Below are positions 27,249 through 35,100 of a DNA stretch of 64,000 nt, piece after piece (within the stretch, counting starts at the first letter, position 1; the number at the start of each line of letters is the position of its first letter). Below the pieces are notes generated by a model that ran no database searches, was not told the origin of the DNA, and saw only the letters and a program-made list of their open reading frames with translations. Made by a program: the position numbers and the translations under genes. This DNA is from Bowmanella sp. JS7-9 (GTDB lineage: Bacteria; Pseudomonadota; Gammaproteobacteria; Enterobacterales; Alteromonadaceae), in the NCBI RefSeq assembly GCF_004329715.1, contig NZ_JXSY01000015.1:62001-126000 (forward strand), written 5' to 3'.

Positions 27249-27278
27249 AAAGGCGTCACAATCATGACGCCTTTTTTT
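27249..27278 (+). terminator. Terminator after the GGDEF/EAL sensor gene
   Basis: Stem AAAGGCGTCA / TGACGCCTTT with a 6-base loop and a run of seven T. It separates the sensor from the repeat-protein gene. Confidence 0.9.
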
Positions 27279-27305
27279 ATGCCTAAATGAACATCGTTCA
27301 AATAA

Positions 27306-27335
27306 TTGACACACCCTCCCAGACCTTGTTTTTAT
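27306..27335 (+). promoter_or_regulatory. Probable promoter of the repeat-protein gene
   Basis: A perfect -35 TTGACA (27306-27311) and a -10-like TTTTAT (27330-27335), 18 bp apart. The predicted start is near 27342, giving a leader of about 100 nucleotides. Confidence 0.5.
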
Positions 27336-27344
27336 TGATGTGCA

Positions 27345-27363
27345 GCCGACTTTAAAAGTTGGC
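27345..27363 (+). promoter_or_regulatory. Palindrome at the start of the repeat-gene leader
   Basis: CCGACTTT and AAAGTTGG form a near-perfect inverted repeat directly after the predicted transcription start. It could be an operator or a 5' RNA hairpin that protects the message; it has no T-run and so is not a terminator. Confidence 0.45.
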
Positions 27364-27443
27364 ACGACAATCGCATTCCTTTTAGCGAACAGGCAAAGAC
27401 CTGATCACACACACACAAACAAGACGTTAAAAGGAACAATAAA

Positions 27444-27686
27444 ATGTTAAGAGCATTAGTTATCGCAGCAGCGGTTGTAGCGTCAGCTCCGGCATTGGCG
27501 ATATCAAAGCCTGGTGGTGTTATTCGCGTTGAGCAAAACATCTCTAAGCCTGGCGGTGTTATTCGTGCAGAACAAAACATCTCCAAACCTGGCGGTGTAA
27601 TTCGTGCAGAACAAAACATCTCTAAGCCTGGCGGTGTTATTCGTGCAGAGCGCAACATTTCTAAACCAGGTGGCGTTATTCGCTAA
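27444..27686 (+). CDS. Small secreted tandem-repeat protein (13-residue ISKPGGVIRAEQN repeats)
   Basis: 80 residues. A Sec signal peptide (MLRALVIAAAVVASAPALA) is followed by four full copies and one 9-residue copy of ISKPGGVIRAEQN. Variations are V for A in repeat 1 and R for Q in repeat 4. The predicted mature 61-residue chain has no Cys, Met or aromatic residue and a net charge near +7. Each unit pairs a PGG turn with a beta-prone VIRAEQNIS segment, which suggests a stacked hairpin, solenoid or fibre-like structure. AAAAGGAAC precedes the ATG. It has its own promoter and terminator. The copies differ mostly at synonymous sites, indicating selection on the protein. I do not recognise the family, and no modifying or protease gene is adjacent. 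Confidence 0.82.
   Translation: MLRALVIAAAVVASAPALAISKPGGVIRVEQNISKPGGVIRAEQNISKPGGVIRAEQNISKPGGVIRAERNISKPGGVIR
27501..27683 (+). repeat. 39-bp in-frame tandem repeat, 4.7 copies
   Basis: Units at 27501-27539, 27540-27578, 27579-27617, 27618-27656 and a partial unit at 27657-27683 encode the 13-residue repeats. Substitutions between units are mainly third-base changes. There are no spacers. Confidence 0.95.
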
Positions 27687-27720
27687 GCGACTAATGTCTG
27701 CAGCACAGGCTGCATAAATG

Positions 27721-27748
27721 AAAAAAAAGCGCGATTAGCGCTTTTTTT
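27721..27748 (+). terminator. Bidirectional terminator after the repeat-protein gene
   Basis: Stem AGCGC / GCGCT with a 5-base loop, flanked by A8 and T7, so it works for the repeat gene on plus and the small membrane gene on minus. Confidence 0.85.
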
Positions 27749-27766
27749 GTGTCTGATAATTAGCGG

Positions 27767-27964
27767 TTATGCTCGCAGGAAAGCATTCTCAAAGCCAGCG
27801 ACCCGTCGCCAGGCCATATGCTTTTGCATTTTGAATAATGGCAACAAAAATGGCCCACCTAATAAACCAGCAAGTGCCCAACGTTTCGGGGATAACGCAT
27901 GTTTAAACGCCTGAACATAAAAATAAACAGCGCTGATTAAACTAATCAAAATGGCGATAAACAT
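27767..27964 (-). CDS. Hypothetical small membrane protein, 65 residues
   Basis: An N-terminal hydrophobic helix (MFIAILISLISAVYFYVQAF) and a second, shorter one (WALAGLLGGPFLLPLF) are separated by a basic loop (HALSPKRW), with a basic tail. GGAG lies 7 bp before the ATG. It is isolated between two terminators, downstream of the fadIJ terminator. The family is not recognised, but the strong ribosome binding site and topology support a real gene. Confidence 0.65.
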   Translation of the reverse strand: MFIAILISLISAVYFYVQAFKHALSPKRWALAGLLGGPFLLPLFKMQKHMAWRRVAGFENAFLRA

Positions 27965-28038
27965 GGCGACTCCGACAACCTTCTGAAGTGAGAGCGCAGT
28001 ATAGGTGGCGACGCATTTTTGACCAACGAATGAACAAT

Positions 28039-28065
28039 AAAAAAGCGGCCTGCTGGCCGCTTTTT
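28039..28065 (-). terminator. Terminator of fadI-fadJ
   Basis: Stem GCGGCC / GGCCGC with a 4-base loop and a T-run on the minus strand, 25 bp beyond the fadJ stop. Confidence 0.88.
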
Positions 28066-28089
28066 GTGTATGGCAGACTTGCCTGCTTG

Positions 28090-30213
28090 TTAATAGAAGG
28101 TTGCTTTTTCAGCTGCCATCTTCACCAGGACCTCTGCAGGCTTAAACTTGTCACCTAATACACCGGCATAATAATTTAAGCGCGCAACGACATGATCAAT
28201 ACCCAGGCTGTCCATATAACGGAAAGGTCCACCTAAGAATGGCGGGAAGCCGATGCCGAAGATAGCGCCAATATCTCCATCACGCGCATTGCGAATGACG
28301 CCCTCGTCCAGACACATGGCTGCTTCATTGAGCATTAACAACACACAACGCTCAGCAATTTGATCGTCGCTCAGTTGCTGTCTGGGCGAAATACCAAGCA
28401 AGGTGTAGACAGATTCGTCCACTGCTTTGCCCGGTTTTTTGCCATTGTAGTCATACAGGCCACTTTTGTTTTTCTTACCTTTGCGATCATCCTGCAGCAG
28501 TTTATCGAACGCATCTGGAGCAGTGAAACGCTCTCCCAAATCCGCGACCAGAATCGGACTGATCTTGGAGCCTACGTCAATACCCACCTCATCCAGAAGT
28601 TTCATCGGCCCAACCGGGAATCCAAAGTTAAGTAACGACTTATCGATATGCTCGATTGGCTCACCAGCCAGTAGGATGCATGCCGCTTCGTTCATGTATG
28701 GAGCCAGGATGCGGTTCACATAAAAACCGGCGCCGTCTTTGACTACAATTGGCGTCTTACCTTGTCTGCGTGCAAACGCAACAGTAGTAGAAATAGTTTG
28801 ATCTGACGTGCCGCTATGGGCGATCACTTCTGCTAACGGCATTTTATCTACCGGTGAGAAATAATGCAGGCCAATTACGTTCTCCGGGCGCGCTGCTTGC
28901 GCAGCTATCTGGCCGATTGGAATTGACGAGGTGTTCGACGCGAAGATAGTTGTCTCTGCGCACTGACTCTCGATATCCGCCACCATTTGCTGTTTCAGTT
29001 TCAGATCTTCAAACACCGCCTCGACAACGATATCCGTATTTTTGAAGCCCGCATAATCGGTGCTACCGGTCAGCAATGCCATTTGCTTTTGCATCAGCGC
29101 TTTACTCATGATGCGACGCTTAACTCTTGGCATCAGCAAGTCAAAGCTGTACTTCATCGCGTTGGCGATACCCTCAGCTCGAATGTCTTTAATACGCGCA
29201 GGAATACCAGCCTTCGCGGTCACATAGGCGATACCGCCCCCCATCAAGCCACCACCCAGTACAGCTGCTTTGGCAACTTTGGCAGGCTCAACACCGTCGA
29301 CGCCATGCTCTTTTTTCATTTCAGTGGTCGCGAAAAATATATTGCGTAACTGACGCGACTCCGGCGTCATTACCAGTTCACCGAAATATTTCGCTTCAGT
29401 CTTGTAACCCTTTGCCAAACTGATCGCACCGGCTTCCAGCACATCTAAAATGCGCTCTGGTGCCGGATAATTACCACGGGTTTTGCTCAGTGTTTGTTTG
29501 CGAGCCTGCTTAAATAAAACCTGACGCCCAAAGGGTGTGCGCTCAAGTAATTTGCCCACCAGGTTGAGTTTTGGTTGGCGTGGCGCAGGTTTACGTTTTA
29601 GCGCAAATTCAATCGCAACATCTAACAACACTGAATGCGGTACCACTTCGTCAACGATGCCGGCCTTTTTGGCTTGTTTCGGACGGAATTGTTTACCGGT
29701 CAGCATGGCTTGCATGCCCGCTTGTAACCCAATTAAACGCGGCAAACGCTGCGTACCGCCACTACCAGGTAACAACCCTAATTGCACTTCTGGCAAACCC
29801 ATCACCGTTTTGTCGCTGTCGGTACACACGCGATAATGACAGCACATGGCGAGCTCTAAGCCACCACCTAACGCTGGGCCGTTGATCGCCGCTACCCACG
29901 TGACAGGCATATTCTCGATACGTTGCATGGTCGCCTGACCTTGCAGAGATAACTGCTCGGCCTCTTCCGCCGTGGTGCACTTATCCAGCATGCCGATATC
30001 AGCTCCAGCTACGAACGAGCTGGCTTTACCACTGATTAACACCACACCTTTGATGTTTTTGTTGCCTTCAATCTGATCCAGTACATGATTGATCTCATCC
30101 GCAAATTCAGCACGCAGGGTGTTCATGCTCTCACCAGGCACGTCCATGGTGACAACAGCCACACCGTTTTCGCGAACGTCTAGCGTGAACGCACTATTTT
30201 TCTCGTTTGTCAT
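28090..30213 (-). CDS. fadJ: Fatty acid oxidation complex alpha subunit FadJ
   Basis: 707 residues. The N-terminal enoyl-CoA hydratase has VAGADIGM and [12 protein letters not shown] with catalytic Glu residues. The central and C-terminal 3-hydroxyacyl-CoA dehydrogenase has the NAD motif [12 protein letters not shown] and [13 protein letters not shown] with the catalytic His. It pairs with FadI to form the second beta-oxidation complex (anaerobic in E. coli). It starts 11 bp after the fadI stop. Confidence 0.95.
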   Translation of the reverse strand: MTNEKNSAFTLDVRENGVAVVTMDVPGESMNTLRAEFADEINHVLDQIEGNKNIKGVVLISGKASSFVAGADIGMLDKCTTAEEAEQLSLQGQATMQRIENMPVTWVAAINGPALGGGLELAMCCHYRVCTDSDKTVMGLPEVQLGLLPGSGGTQRLPRLIGLQAGMQAMLTGKQFRPKQAKKAGIVDEVVPHSVLLDVAIEFALKRKPAPRQPKLNLVGKLLERTPFGRQVLFKQARKQTLSKTRGNYPAPERILDVLEAGAISLAKGYKTEAKYFGELVMTPESRQLRNIFFATTEMKKEHGVDGVEPAKVAKAAVLGGGLMGGGIAYVTAKAGIPARIKDIRAEGIANAMKYSFDLLMPRVKRRIMSKALMQKQMALLTGSTDYAGFKNTDIVVEAVFEDLKLKQQMVADIESQCAETTIFASNTSSIPIGQIAAQAARPENVIGLHYFSPVDKMPLAEVIAHSGTSDQTISTTVAFARRQGKTPIVVKDGAGFYVNRILAPYMNEAACILLAGEPIEHIDKSLLNFGFPVGPMKLLDEVGIDVGSKISPILVADLGERFTAPDAFDKLLQDDRKGKKNKSGLYDYNGKKPGKAVDESVYTLLGISPRQQLSDDQIAERCVLLMLNEAAMCLDEGVIRNARDGDIGAIFGIGFPPFLGGPFRYMDSLGIDHVVARLNYYAGVLGDKFKPAEVLVKMAAEKATFY

Positions 30214-30224
30214 ATGCGTGTTCC

Positions 30225-31535
30225 TTATTCAGTTTCAACGATCATGGCAGCACCTAAACCACCCGCAGCACAGGCAGTCAACAGACCCGTACCACCACCA
30301 CGACGATTAAGCTCATTCAGCATCTGGGTAATCATACGTGTACCGGTCGCCGCAAATGGGTGACCATAGGCAATGGAGCTGCCCATCACATTGAATTTAT
30401 CCATATCAATTTCACCCGTAGCTTTGTCGCGTCCTAACTTCTCTTTGGCAAACTTGTCGCTGGCGAACATTTTAACGTTTGCCAGAGTTTGCGCTGCGAA
30501 CGCTTCGTGCATTTCGATGAGGGTTAAATCATTGAGCGTCATGCCTGCACGATCCAGCGCAATCGGCGTCGCGTAGGACGGGCCCATTAACATGTCTTCC
30601 CACACATCAATCGCTGCAAATGCATAGCTTTTGATGTAACCCAAAGGTTGGTAGCCCAGCGCCTTCGCGCGGCTTTCCGTCATCATTAATACCGCCGACG
30701 CACCATCGGTTAGTGGTGTCGCGTTTGCTGCGGTAACCGAGCCGTATTTGCGGTCAAATACCGGCCGTAATTTCGCGTAGCTTTCCAGCTTAGAGTCAAA
30801 ACGCACGTTATTGTCACGTTCCAGCGCGCCTTTGTAGGGCTCTGCATAGGCTGTCATCACTTCACCGGCCAATTTGCCTTCTTCCCAGCTTTGCGCCGCC
30901 AGAGTATGTGAGCGGTGGGCTAATGCATCCTGATCAGCGCGAGCAATTTGGTGGGTTTTCGCCATTTGCTCAGCGGTTTGTCCCATAGACAGACCAGTAG
31001 AATATTCCGCCACGGCAGGTGGTACTGGCAATAAATCTTTCAAACCCAGCTTACGCAGAACAGCCCATTTTTGTCCTAACGTTTTAGTTTTTTGCAGATC
31101 CACCAGGGCACGAGCCAGATTTTTTGATACACCAATTGGCGAGACTGAAGTTGAATCCGCACCGCCGGCAATACCCACGTCGATGTTTCCTACCAACATA
31201 GATTCAGCAATGTTAACTGCGGCCTGAAAGCTGGTCGCGCATGCACGAGATACGCTGTATGCATCGGTATGCACGTTCATGCCGGTGCCTAACACGATTT
31301 CACGGGCGATATTTGGCGCTTCTGGCATTTGTACAACCTGGCCATAAACCAGTTGTTGGATATCAGAAGGGTTAACGTTATTCCGTACCAGTAACTCATT
31401 TACAACCATTTTGCCCAAATCAACCGCAGGCACGCCATGAAAATACGTGGCCATTTTGGCAAAAGGGGTACGCAGACCGGCAACAACCGCAATGCGATCG
31501 CCATTACGGGTTGTCAGGTTTTGTTTGCTCGACAT
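30225..31535 (-). CDS. fadI: Acetyl-CoA C-acyltransferase FadI (thiolase)
   Basis: 436 residues, the FadI length. The nucleophile Cys lies in [30 protein letters not shown] and the second Cys in [11 protein letters not shown] complete the thiolase active site. It releases acetyl-CoA in beta-oxidation. The gene heads the fadI-fadJ operon, and a FadR-like box overlaps its leader. Confidence 0.95.
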   Translation of the reverse strand: MSSKQNLTTRNGDRIAVVAGLRTPFAKMATYFHGVPAVDLGKMVVNELLVRNNVNPSDIQQLVYGQVVQMPEAPNIAREIVLGTGMNVHTDAYSVSRACATSFQAAVNIAESMLVGNIDVGIAGGADSTSVSPIGVSKNLARALVDLQKTKTLGQKWAVLRKLGLKDLLPVPPAVAEYSTGLSMGQTAEQMAKTHQIARADQDALAHRSHTLAAQSWEEGKLAGEVMTAYAEPYKGALERDNNVRFDSKLESYAKLRPVFDRKYGSVTAANATPLTDGASAVLMMTESRAKALGYQPLGYIKSYAFAAIDVWEDMLMGPSYATPIALDRAGMTLNDLTLIEMHEAFAAQTLANVKMFASDKFAKEKLGRDKATGEIDMDKFNVMGSSIAYGHPFAATGTRMITQMLNELNRRGGGTGLLTACAAGGLGAAMIVETE

Positions 31536-31547
31536 AGGCTATCCTAA

Positions 31548-31564
31548 TAGTGGTCAGACCTGTT
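31548..31564 (-). promoter_or_regulatory. FadR-like operator upstream of fadI
   Basis: TGGTCAGACCTGTT contains the complete conserved core TGGTC-N-GA-Y-N-TGTT of the E. coli FadR site. It lies 13-29 bp upstream of the fadI ATG and downstream of the predicted promoter, a place where binding would block transcription until acyl-CoA is present. No fadR gene is in the window. Confidence 0.65.
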
Positions 31565-31576
31565 AAAAGTTGTCCG

Positions 31577-31605
31577 ATTTTACAAGTTCAGCGGCAAAAG
31601 TCCAA
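31577..31605 (-). promoter_or_regulatory. Sigma-70 promoter of fadI-fadJ
   Basis: On the minus strand, -35 TTGGAC and -10 TAAAAT are 17 bp apart. The start would fall a few bases upstream of the FadR-like box. Confidence 0.55.
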
Positions 31606-31664
31606 GTTTAGTCAATCTCAGCGCTAAACTATCGTTGCTAAACAGTTTTTCAGAATTTGTAACA

Positions 31665-31692
31665 TTGTTTTTGTTGCGTTGAACCTTATATT
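31665..31692 (+). promoter_or_regulatory. Tentative promoter of the moxR operon
   Basis: A -10 TATATT (31687-31692) has a weak -35 TTGTTT (31665-31670) 16 bp upstream, in the region between fadI and moxR. Confidence 0.3.
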
Positions 31693-31752
31693 GCTTAGGG
31701 TGTCAGCATTACACCCATTTGGGCATTCATTTTCGCGAAGTAACTAAACATT

Positions 31753-32709
31753 ATGGCAGCACAATCTTTTCAACAACTTCTTGAGTACCTGGATAGCCAG
31801 GTCGTTGGTCAGCAGGCACTGACCCGCAATCTTCTTATCGCCCTGTTAGCAGACGGCCACCTGCTGGTTGAAGGCCCTCCTGGTCTGGCAAAAACACGCG
31901 CCGTTAATGCACTGGCCCAAGGCATCGAAGGTGATTTTCATCGGGTTCAGTTCACCCCTGACCTGCTTCCGGCGGATCTCACCGGCACTGATATTTATCG
32001 TCCTGAAGATGGCAGCTTTCAATTTCAATCTGGACCACTGTTTCACAACCTGATTCTGGCTGACGAGATTAACCGCGCGCCGGCTAAAGTGCAGTCCGCG
32101 TTGCTGGAAGCGATGGCGGAGCGTCAAATCACCGTTGGCAATAAAACCTATAAGTTGCCTGATTTGTTTCTGGTTATGGCAACACAAAACCCTATCGAAC
32201 AGGAAGGTACGTATCCGCTGCCTGAAGCGCAACTGGACCGATTCCTGATGCATCTGGAAATTGCCTATCCAGGGGCGGAAACCGAACGTGAAATTTTGCG
32301 CCTGACCCGTGACGAAGCGCTGCATAAACCAAGTATTAAACCTGTACGTCTTACTCAGCAGGACTTATTCCGGGCTCGCGAAGATATTCTGAATATTCAT
32401 CTGGCAGACTCGCTGGAAGAATATCTGGTGCAACTGGTTATCGCGACCCGTCAACCACAGGCATATGATGCCCAATTGGCGCGCTGGATTGAATTTGGTG
32501 CCAGCCCCCGTGCCACCATTGCGCTGGATCGTTGCGCACGTGCCCACGCATGGCTACATGGTCGCGATTTTGTCAGCCCGGATGATATTCAGGCGGTTTT
32601 CCATAACGTGTTGCGCCACCGCTTATTACTGAGTTACGAAGCCGAAGCGGAAGGGGTCAATGCTAATCATGTACTGGACAGTATTTTAAATCTGGTACCT
32701 GTGCCGTAG
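31753..32709 (+). CDS. MoxR-family AAA+ ATPase
   Basis: 318 residues. Walker A is GPPGLAKT (41-48) and Walker B is LILADE (D104, E105) in the MoxR context ADEINRAPAKVQSALLEAMAE. A sensor region (VMATQNPIEQEGTYPLPEAQLDRF) and a C-terminal lid follow. MoxR ATPases act as chaperones, often with VWA proteins for metal insertion or complex assembly; the downstream VWA genes fit this. First gene of an operon reaching at least to the BatD gene. Confidence 0.92.
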   Translation: MAAQSFQQLLEYLDSQVVGQQALTRNLLIALLADGHLLVEGPPGLAKTRAVNALAQGIEGDFHRVQFTPDLLPADLTGTDIYRPEDGSFQFQSGPLFHNLILADEINRAPAKVQSALLEAMAERQITVGNKTYKLPDLFLVMATQNPIEQEGTYPLPEAQLDRFLMHLEIAYPGAETEREILRLTRDEALHKPSIKPVRLTQQDLFRAREDILNIHLADSLEEYLVQLVIATRQPQAYDAQLARWIEFGASPRATIALDRCARAHAWLHGRDFVSPDDIQAVFHNVLRHRLLLSYEAEAEGVNANHVLDSILNLVPVP

Positions 32710-32718
32710 GAGCGTTAG

Positions 32719-33654
32719 GTGTTGTTTCAACCTGAACAATGGTTGCGAGAATTGGGGGCGACTGGCGCATCACTAGGGATCCGCGAACTGCTATATTACC
32801 GCAACAAAACCATGTACCTGGATTTAACGCCGAAGAAAGCCATTCATGCCAAAATGGCGGGGACCTACCTTGCCAGGAGCAAGGGCCGCGGTATGGAGTT
32901 TGACGAAGCCCGTCATTACCAACCGGGCGACGATATTCGTAGTATCGACTGGCGCGTGACTGCCCGTACCGGAAAAACTCATACAAAGCTTTATCGGGAA
33001 GAGAAAGAACGTCCGGTATTTGTCTTAGTTGATCTATCAAGCAGCATGTATTTCGGTACCCGCTTATTGTTTAAATCGGTGCAGGCAGCGCATCTAGCGG
33101 CACTCATTGCCTGGAGCGCACAAAAGCGTGGCGATCGCATCGGCGGATTGATTTTCAACCAACAACAGCATCGTGAATATAAGCCCTTTACCCGTGCAAA
33201 AGCGGTTCTTACCCTTTTGGGAGGTATCGAACAGCATCACCAGCCTGATGGCACACATGGTCATATGCATCTTACCGATGCCTGCGCGCGCCTGCGACGT
33301 CTGGCACATCCGGGTTCCAAGATTTTTATCATTAGTGACTTTTTACAACTGGATGACGCCAGTGTCAGACATATTCACCATTTAACCCGACATTGTGAGG
33401 TGACCGCTTGCGTGATCAGCGATCCCTTTGAGCACCAGTTACCTGACGTTTCCGTGCCGCAACAATTGGCCATTACTGATGGCGATATCCAGCAAAAACT
33501 CTGGTTAGGCGACAAAGATGCCGCTAAGTCATATCAGCAAAATCATGCACGCATGTATGCCAGTATCGAGCAACAACTTCAGCAAGCAAAAGCAAGTATT
33601 ATGGCAATTGATGCTGCCCTGCCCCTCACCATGCAGTTAGGCCAGCCACGATGA
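32719..33654 (+). CDS. DUF58 protein with VWA-like metal site
   Basis: 311 residues from GTG 32719, with AGGAG 7 bp upstream. The DUF58 signature GRGMEFDEARHYQPGDDIRSIDWRVTARTG is followed by a VWA-like domain with the MIDAS motif DLSSSM. No membrane helix is apparent. DUF58 proteins sit between moxR and VWA genes in most Bat-type operons and are presumed parts of the same complex. It overlaps the next gene by 4 bp. Confidence 0.9.
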   Translation: MLFQPEQWLRELGATGASLGIRELLYYRNKTMYLDLTPKKAIHAKMAGTYLARSKGRGMEFDEARHYQPGDDIRSIDWRVTARTGKTHTKLYREEKERPVFVLVDLSSSMYFGTRLLFKSVQAAHLAALIAWSAQKRGDRIGGLIFNQQQHREYKPFTRAKAVLTLLGGIEQHHQPDGTHGHMHLTDACARLRRLAHPGSKIFIISDFLQLDDASVRHIHHLTRHCEVTACVISDPFEHQLPDVSVPQQLAITDGDIQQKLWLGDKDAAKSYQQNHARMYASIEQQLQQAKASIMAIDAALPLTMQLGQPR

Positions 33655-34124
33655 ATCCGTTACAAAATCTGAAAGACATTCACCTCAGTGAACCTGTTTC
33701 ATGGTGGCCACCCGCCTGGGGATGGTGGCTAGTTAGCATTTTCGCAATACTCGCCATTACGATTGCCTTACGCTTTTTTATCCGCACATGGCGACAGCGC
33801 GCAGCACTTCGACAAGCGAAAGCAGAATTTGCGGCGCTGTCACCAGAACTTGCCGACTATCCGCAGCAGGTTAACCGCCTGCTGAAACGAGTGATGATGT
33901 GTTATCGGCCTGCAGAGAAAATAGCGTCTTTGCATGGCGATGCATGGACGCAGGCCTTAAGTGAAGTGTTACCAAAAACCAAACGTGATGAATTCACGAA
34001 TATCTGGCAGCGGGTGCAAAATAATTTATACCAGCCAGTGCACGTTGGGGAGCGCCATCTCATTACACAGGCGGTAACGCACTGGCTAAACAATGTACGA
34101 ATTTCCGGGAGGCAGGATGTTTGA
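33651..34124 (+). CDS. DUF4381 membrane protein of the Bat operon
   Basis: 157 residues. A Trp-rich N-terminus (SWWPPAWGWW) runs into one membrane helix, followed by a basic coiled stretch and a helical cytoplasmic domain containing RPAEKIASLHGDAW. DUF4381 proteins are regular members of moxR/BatA/BatB operons and have no assigned activity. It overlaps both neighbours (ATGA upstream, 8 bp downstream). Confidence 0.85.
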   Translation: MNPLQNLKDIHLSEPVSWWPPAWGWWLVSIFAILAITIALRFFIRTWRQRAALRQAKAEFAALSPELADYPQQVNRLLKRVMMCYRPAEKIASLHGDAWTQALSEVLPKTKRDEFTNIWQRVQNNLYQPVHVGERHLITQAVTHWLNNVRISGRQDV

Positions 34125-35100
34125 GTTTGCCTGGATTTGGGTGTGGATAATCGCACCACTGCCCTACCTGTTCTGGCGTATGCCCAGAAAAGAACGTGAG
34201 CAGGGGCTTGCCTTGCGCGTTCCCTCTTTGTCGCACTTTGAATCAGGTAGCCAAACTGCGGGAAAACATTGGATCCGATTATTGCTGTTATGCGTGATCT
34301 GGTTATTGCTGGTTGGCGCTGCTGCCCGTCCGCAATGGCTCGGCGAACCCATGGCGATTCCCTCCGAAGGTCGGGATCTTATGCTGGCAGTGGACCTATC
34401 CGGTTCCATGAAAAATCAGGATATGACGGTAAATGGCCGACGAGTCGACCGGCTGCAAATGATCAAGTCGGTTTTGGATGACTTTATCGCACGCCGGGTG
34501 GGCGACCGATTGGGACTCATACTGTTTGCCGATACGGCGTATTTGCAGGCACCATTGACCTATGATCGGGATACGGTCGCGCAACTTCTTGACGAATCCG
34601 TGATTGGATTGGTTGGTGAGCAAACTGCAATTGGCGATGCCATTGGCCTTGCCGTCAAACGCTTCGAAGAAAAGAAACAATCCAATAAAGTGCTGATATT
34701 GCTTACCGATGGTCAAAATACGGCTGGCAATATCACGCCTGAGCAGGCCACAGAATTAGCCATGGCAAAGTCAGTTACGGTTTATACCATCGGCGTGGGT
34801 AGTGGTCAGGGTGACAGCATGGGATTTTCGATGTTTTTTAATAATGCCAAAGAGCTGGACGAAGCGTCATTAACGCGTATTGCCGAACAAACAGGCGGCC
34901 GCTACTTTCGAGCCAAGGATACCCAATCGCTGGAGGCCATTTATGAGAAGCTTGATGAGCTGGAACCTATAGAACGTGAAAGCAGAAAAATGCGCCCACT
35001 CACCGCACTGTTCTTTTATCCACTTAGTCTCGCCCTGCTTCTATCAGTATTACTGGCTGCGTCCCCTTTAATTAATCGTTTCGTAAGGGGTAACGCATGA
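34117..35100 (+). CDS. VWA-domain membrane protein, BatA-like
   Basis: 327 residues. Two N-terminal hydrophobic segments precede a VWA domain with an intact MIDAS (VDLSGSM, then a Thr/Asp pair in ILLTDGQN), and a C-terminal membrane helix (FFYPLSLALLLSVLLAA). The start at 34117 has GGGAGG upstream. It overlaps the next gene by 4 bp, so equal expression with the second VWA protein is likely. Confidence 0.9.
   Translation: MFEFAWIWVWIIAPLPYLFWRMPRKEREQGLALRVPSLSHFESGSQTAGKHWIRLLLLCVIWLLLVGAAARPQWLGEPMAIPSEGRDLMLAVDLSGSMKNQDMTVNGRRVDRLQMIKSVLDDFIARRVGDRLGLILFADTAYLQAPLTYDRDTVAQLLDESVIGLVGEQTAIGDAIGLAVKRFEEKKQSNKVLILLTDGQNTAGNITPEQATELAMAKSVTVYTIGVGSGQGDSMGFSMFFNNAKELDEASLTRIAEQTGGRYFRAKDTQSLEAIYEKLDELEPIERESRKMRPLTALFFYPLSLALLLSVLLAASPLINRFVRGNA

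Noticed and set aside
27332-27658. Antisense frame across the repeat-protein gene encoding a repeated ITPPGLEMFCS pattern
   Set aside because: It is the reverse-strand shadow of the 39-bp repeats; it lacks a ribosome binding site, and the plus frame has a signal peptide and a proper start.
27501-27683. Regular repeats resembling a small CRISPR array
   Set aside because: Units are directly adjacent without spacers, in frame, and vary at synonymous positions; no cas genes are present.
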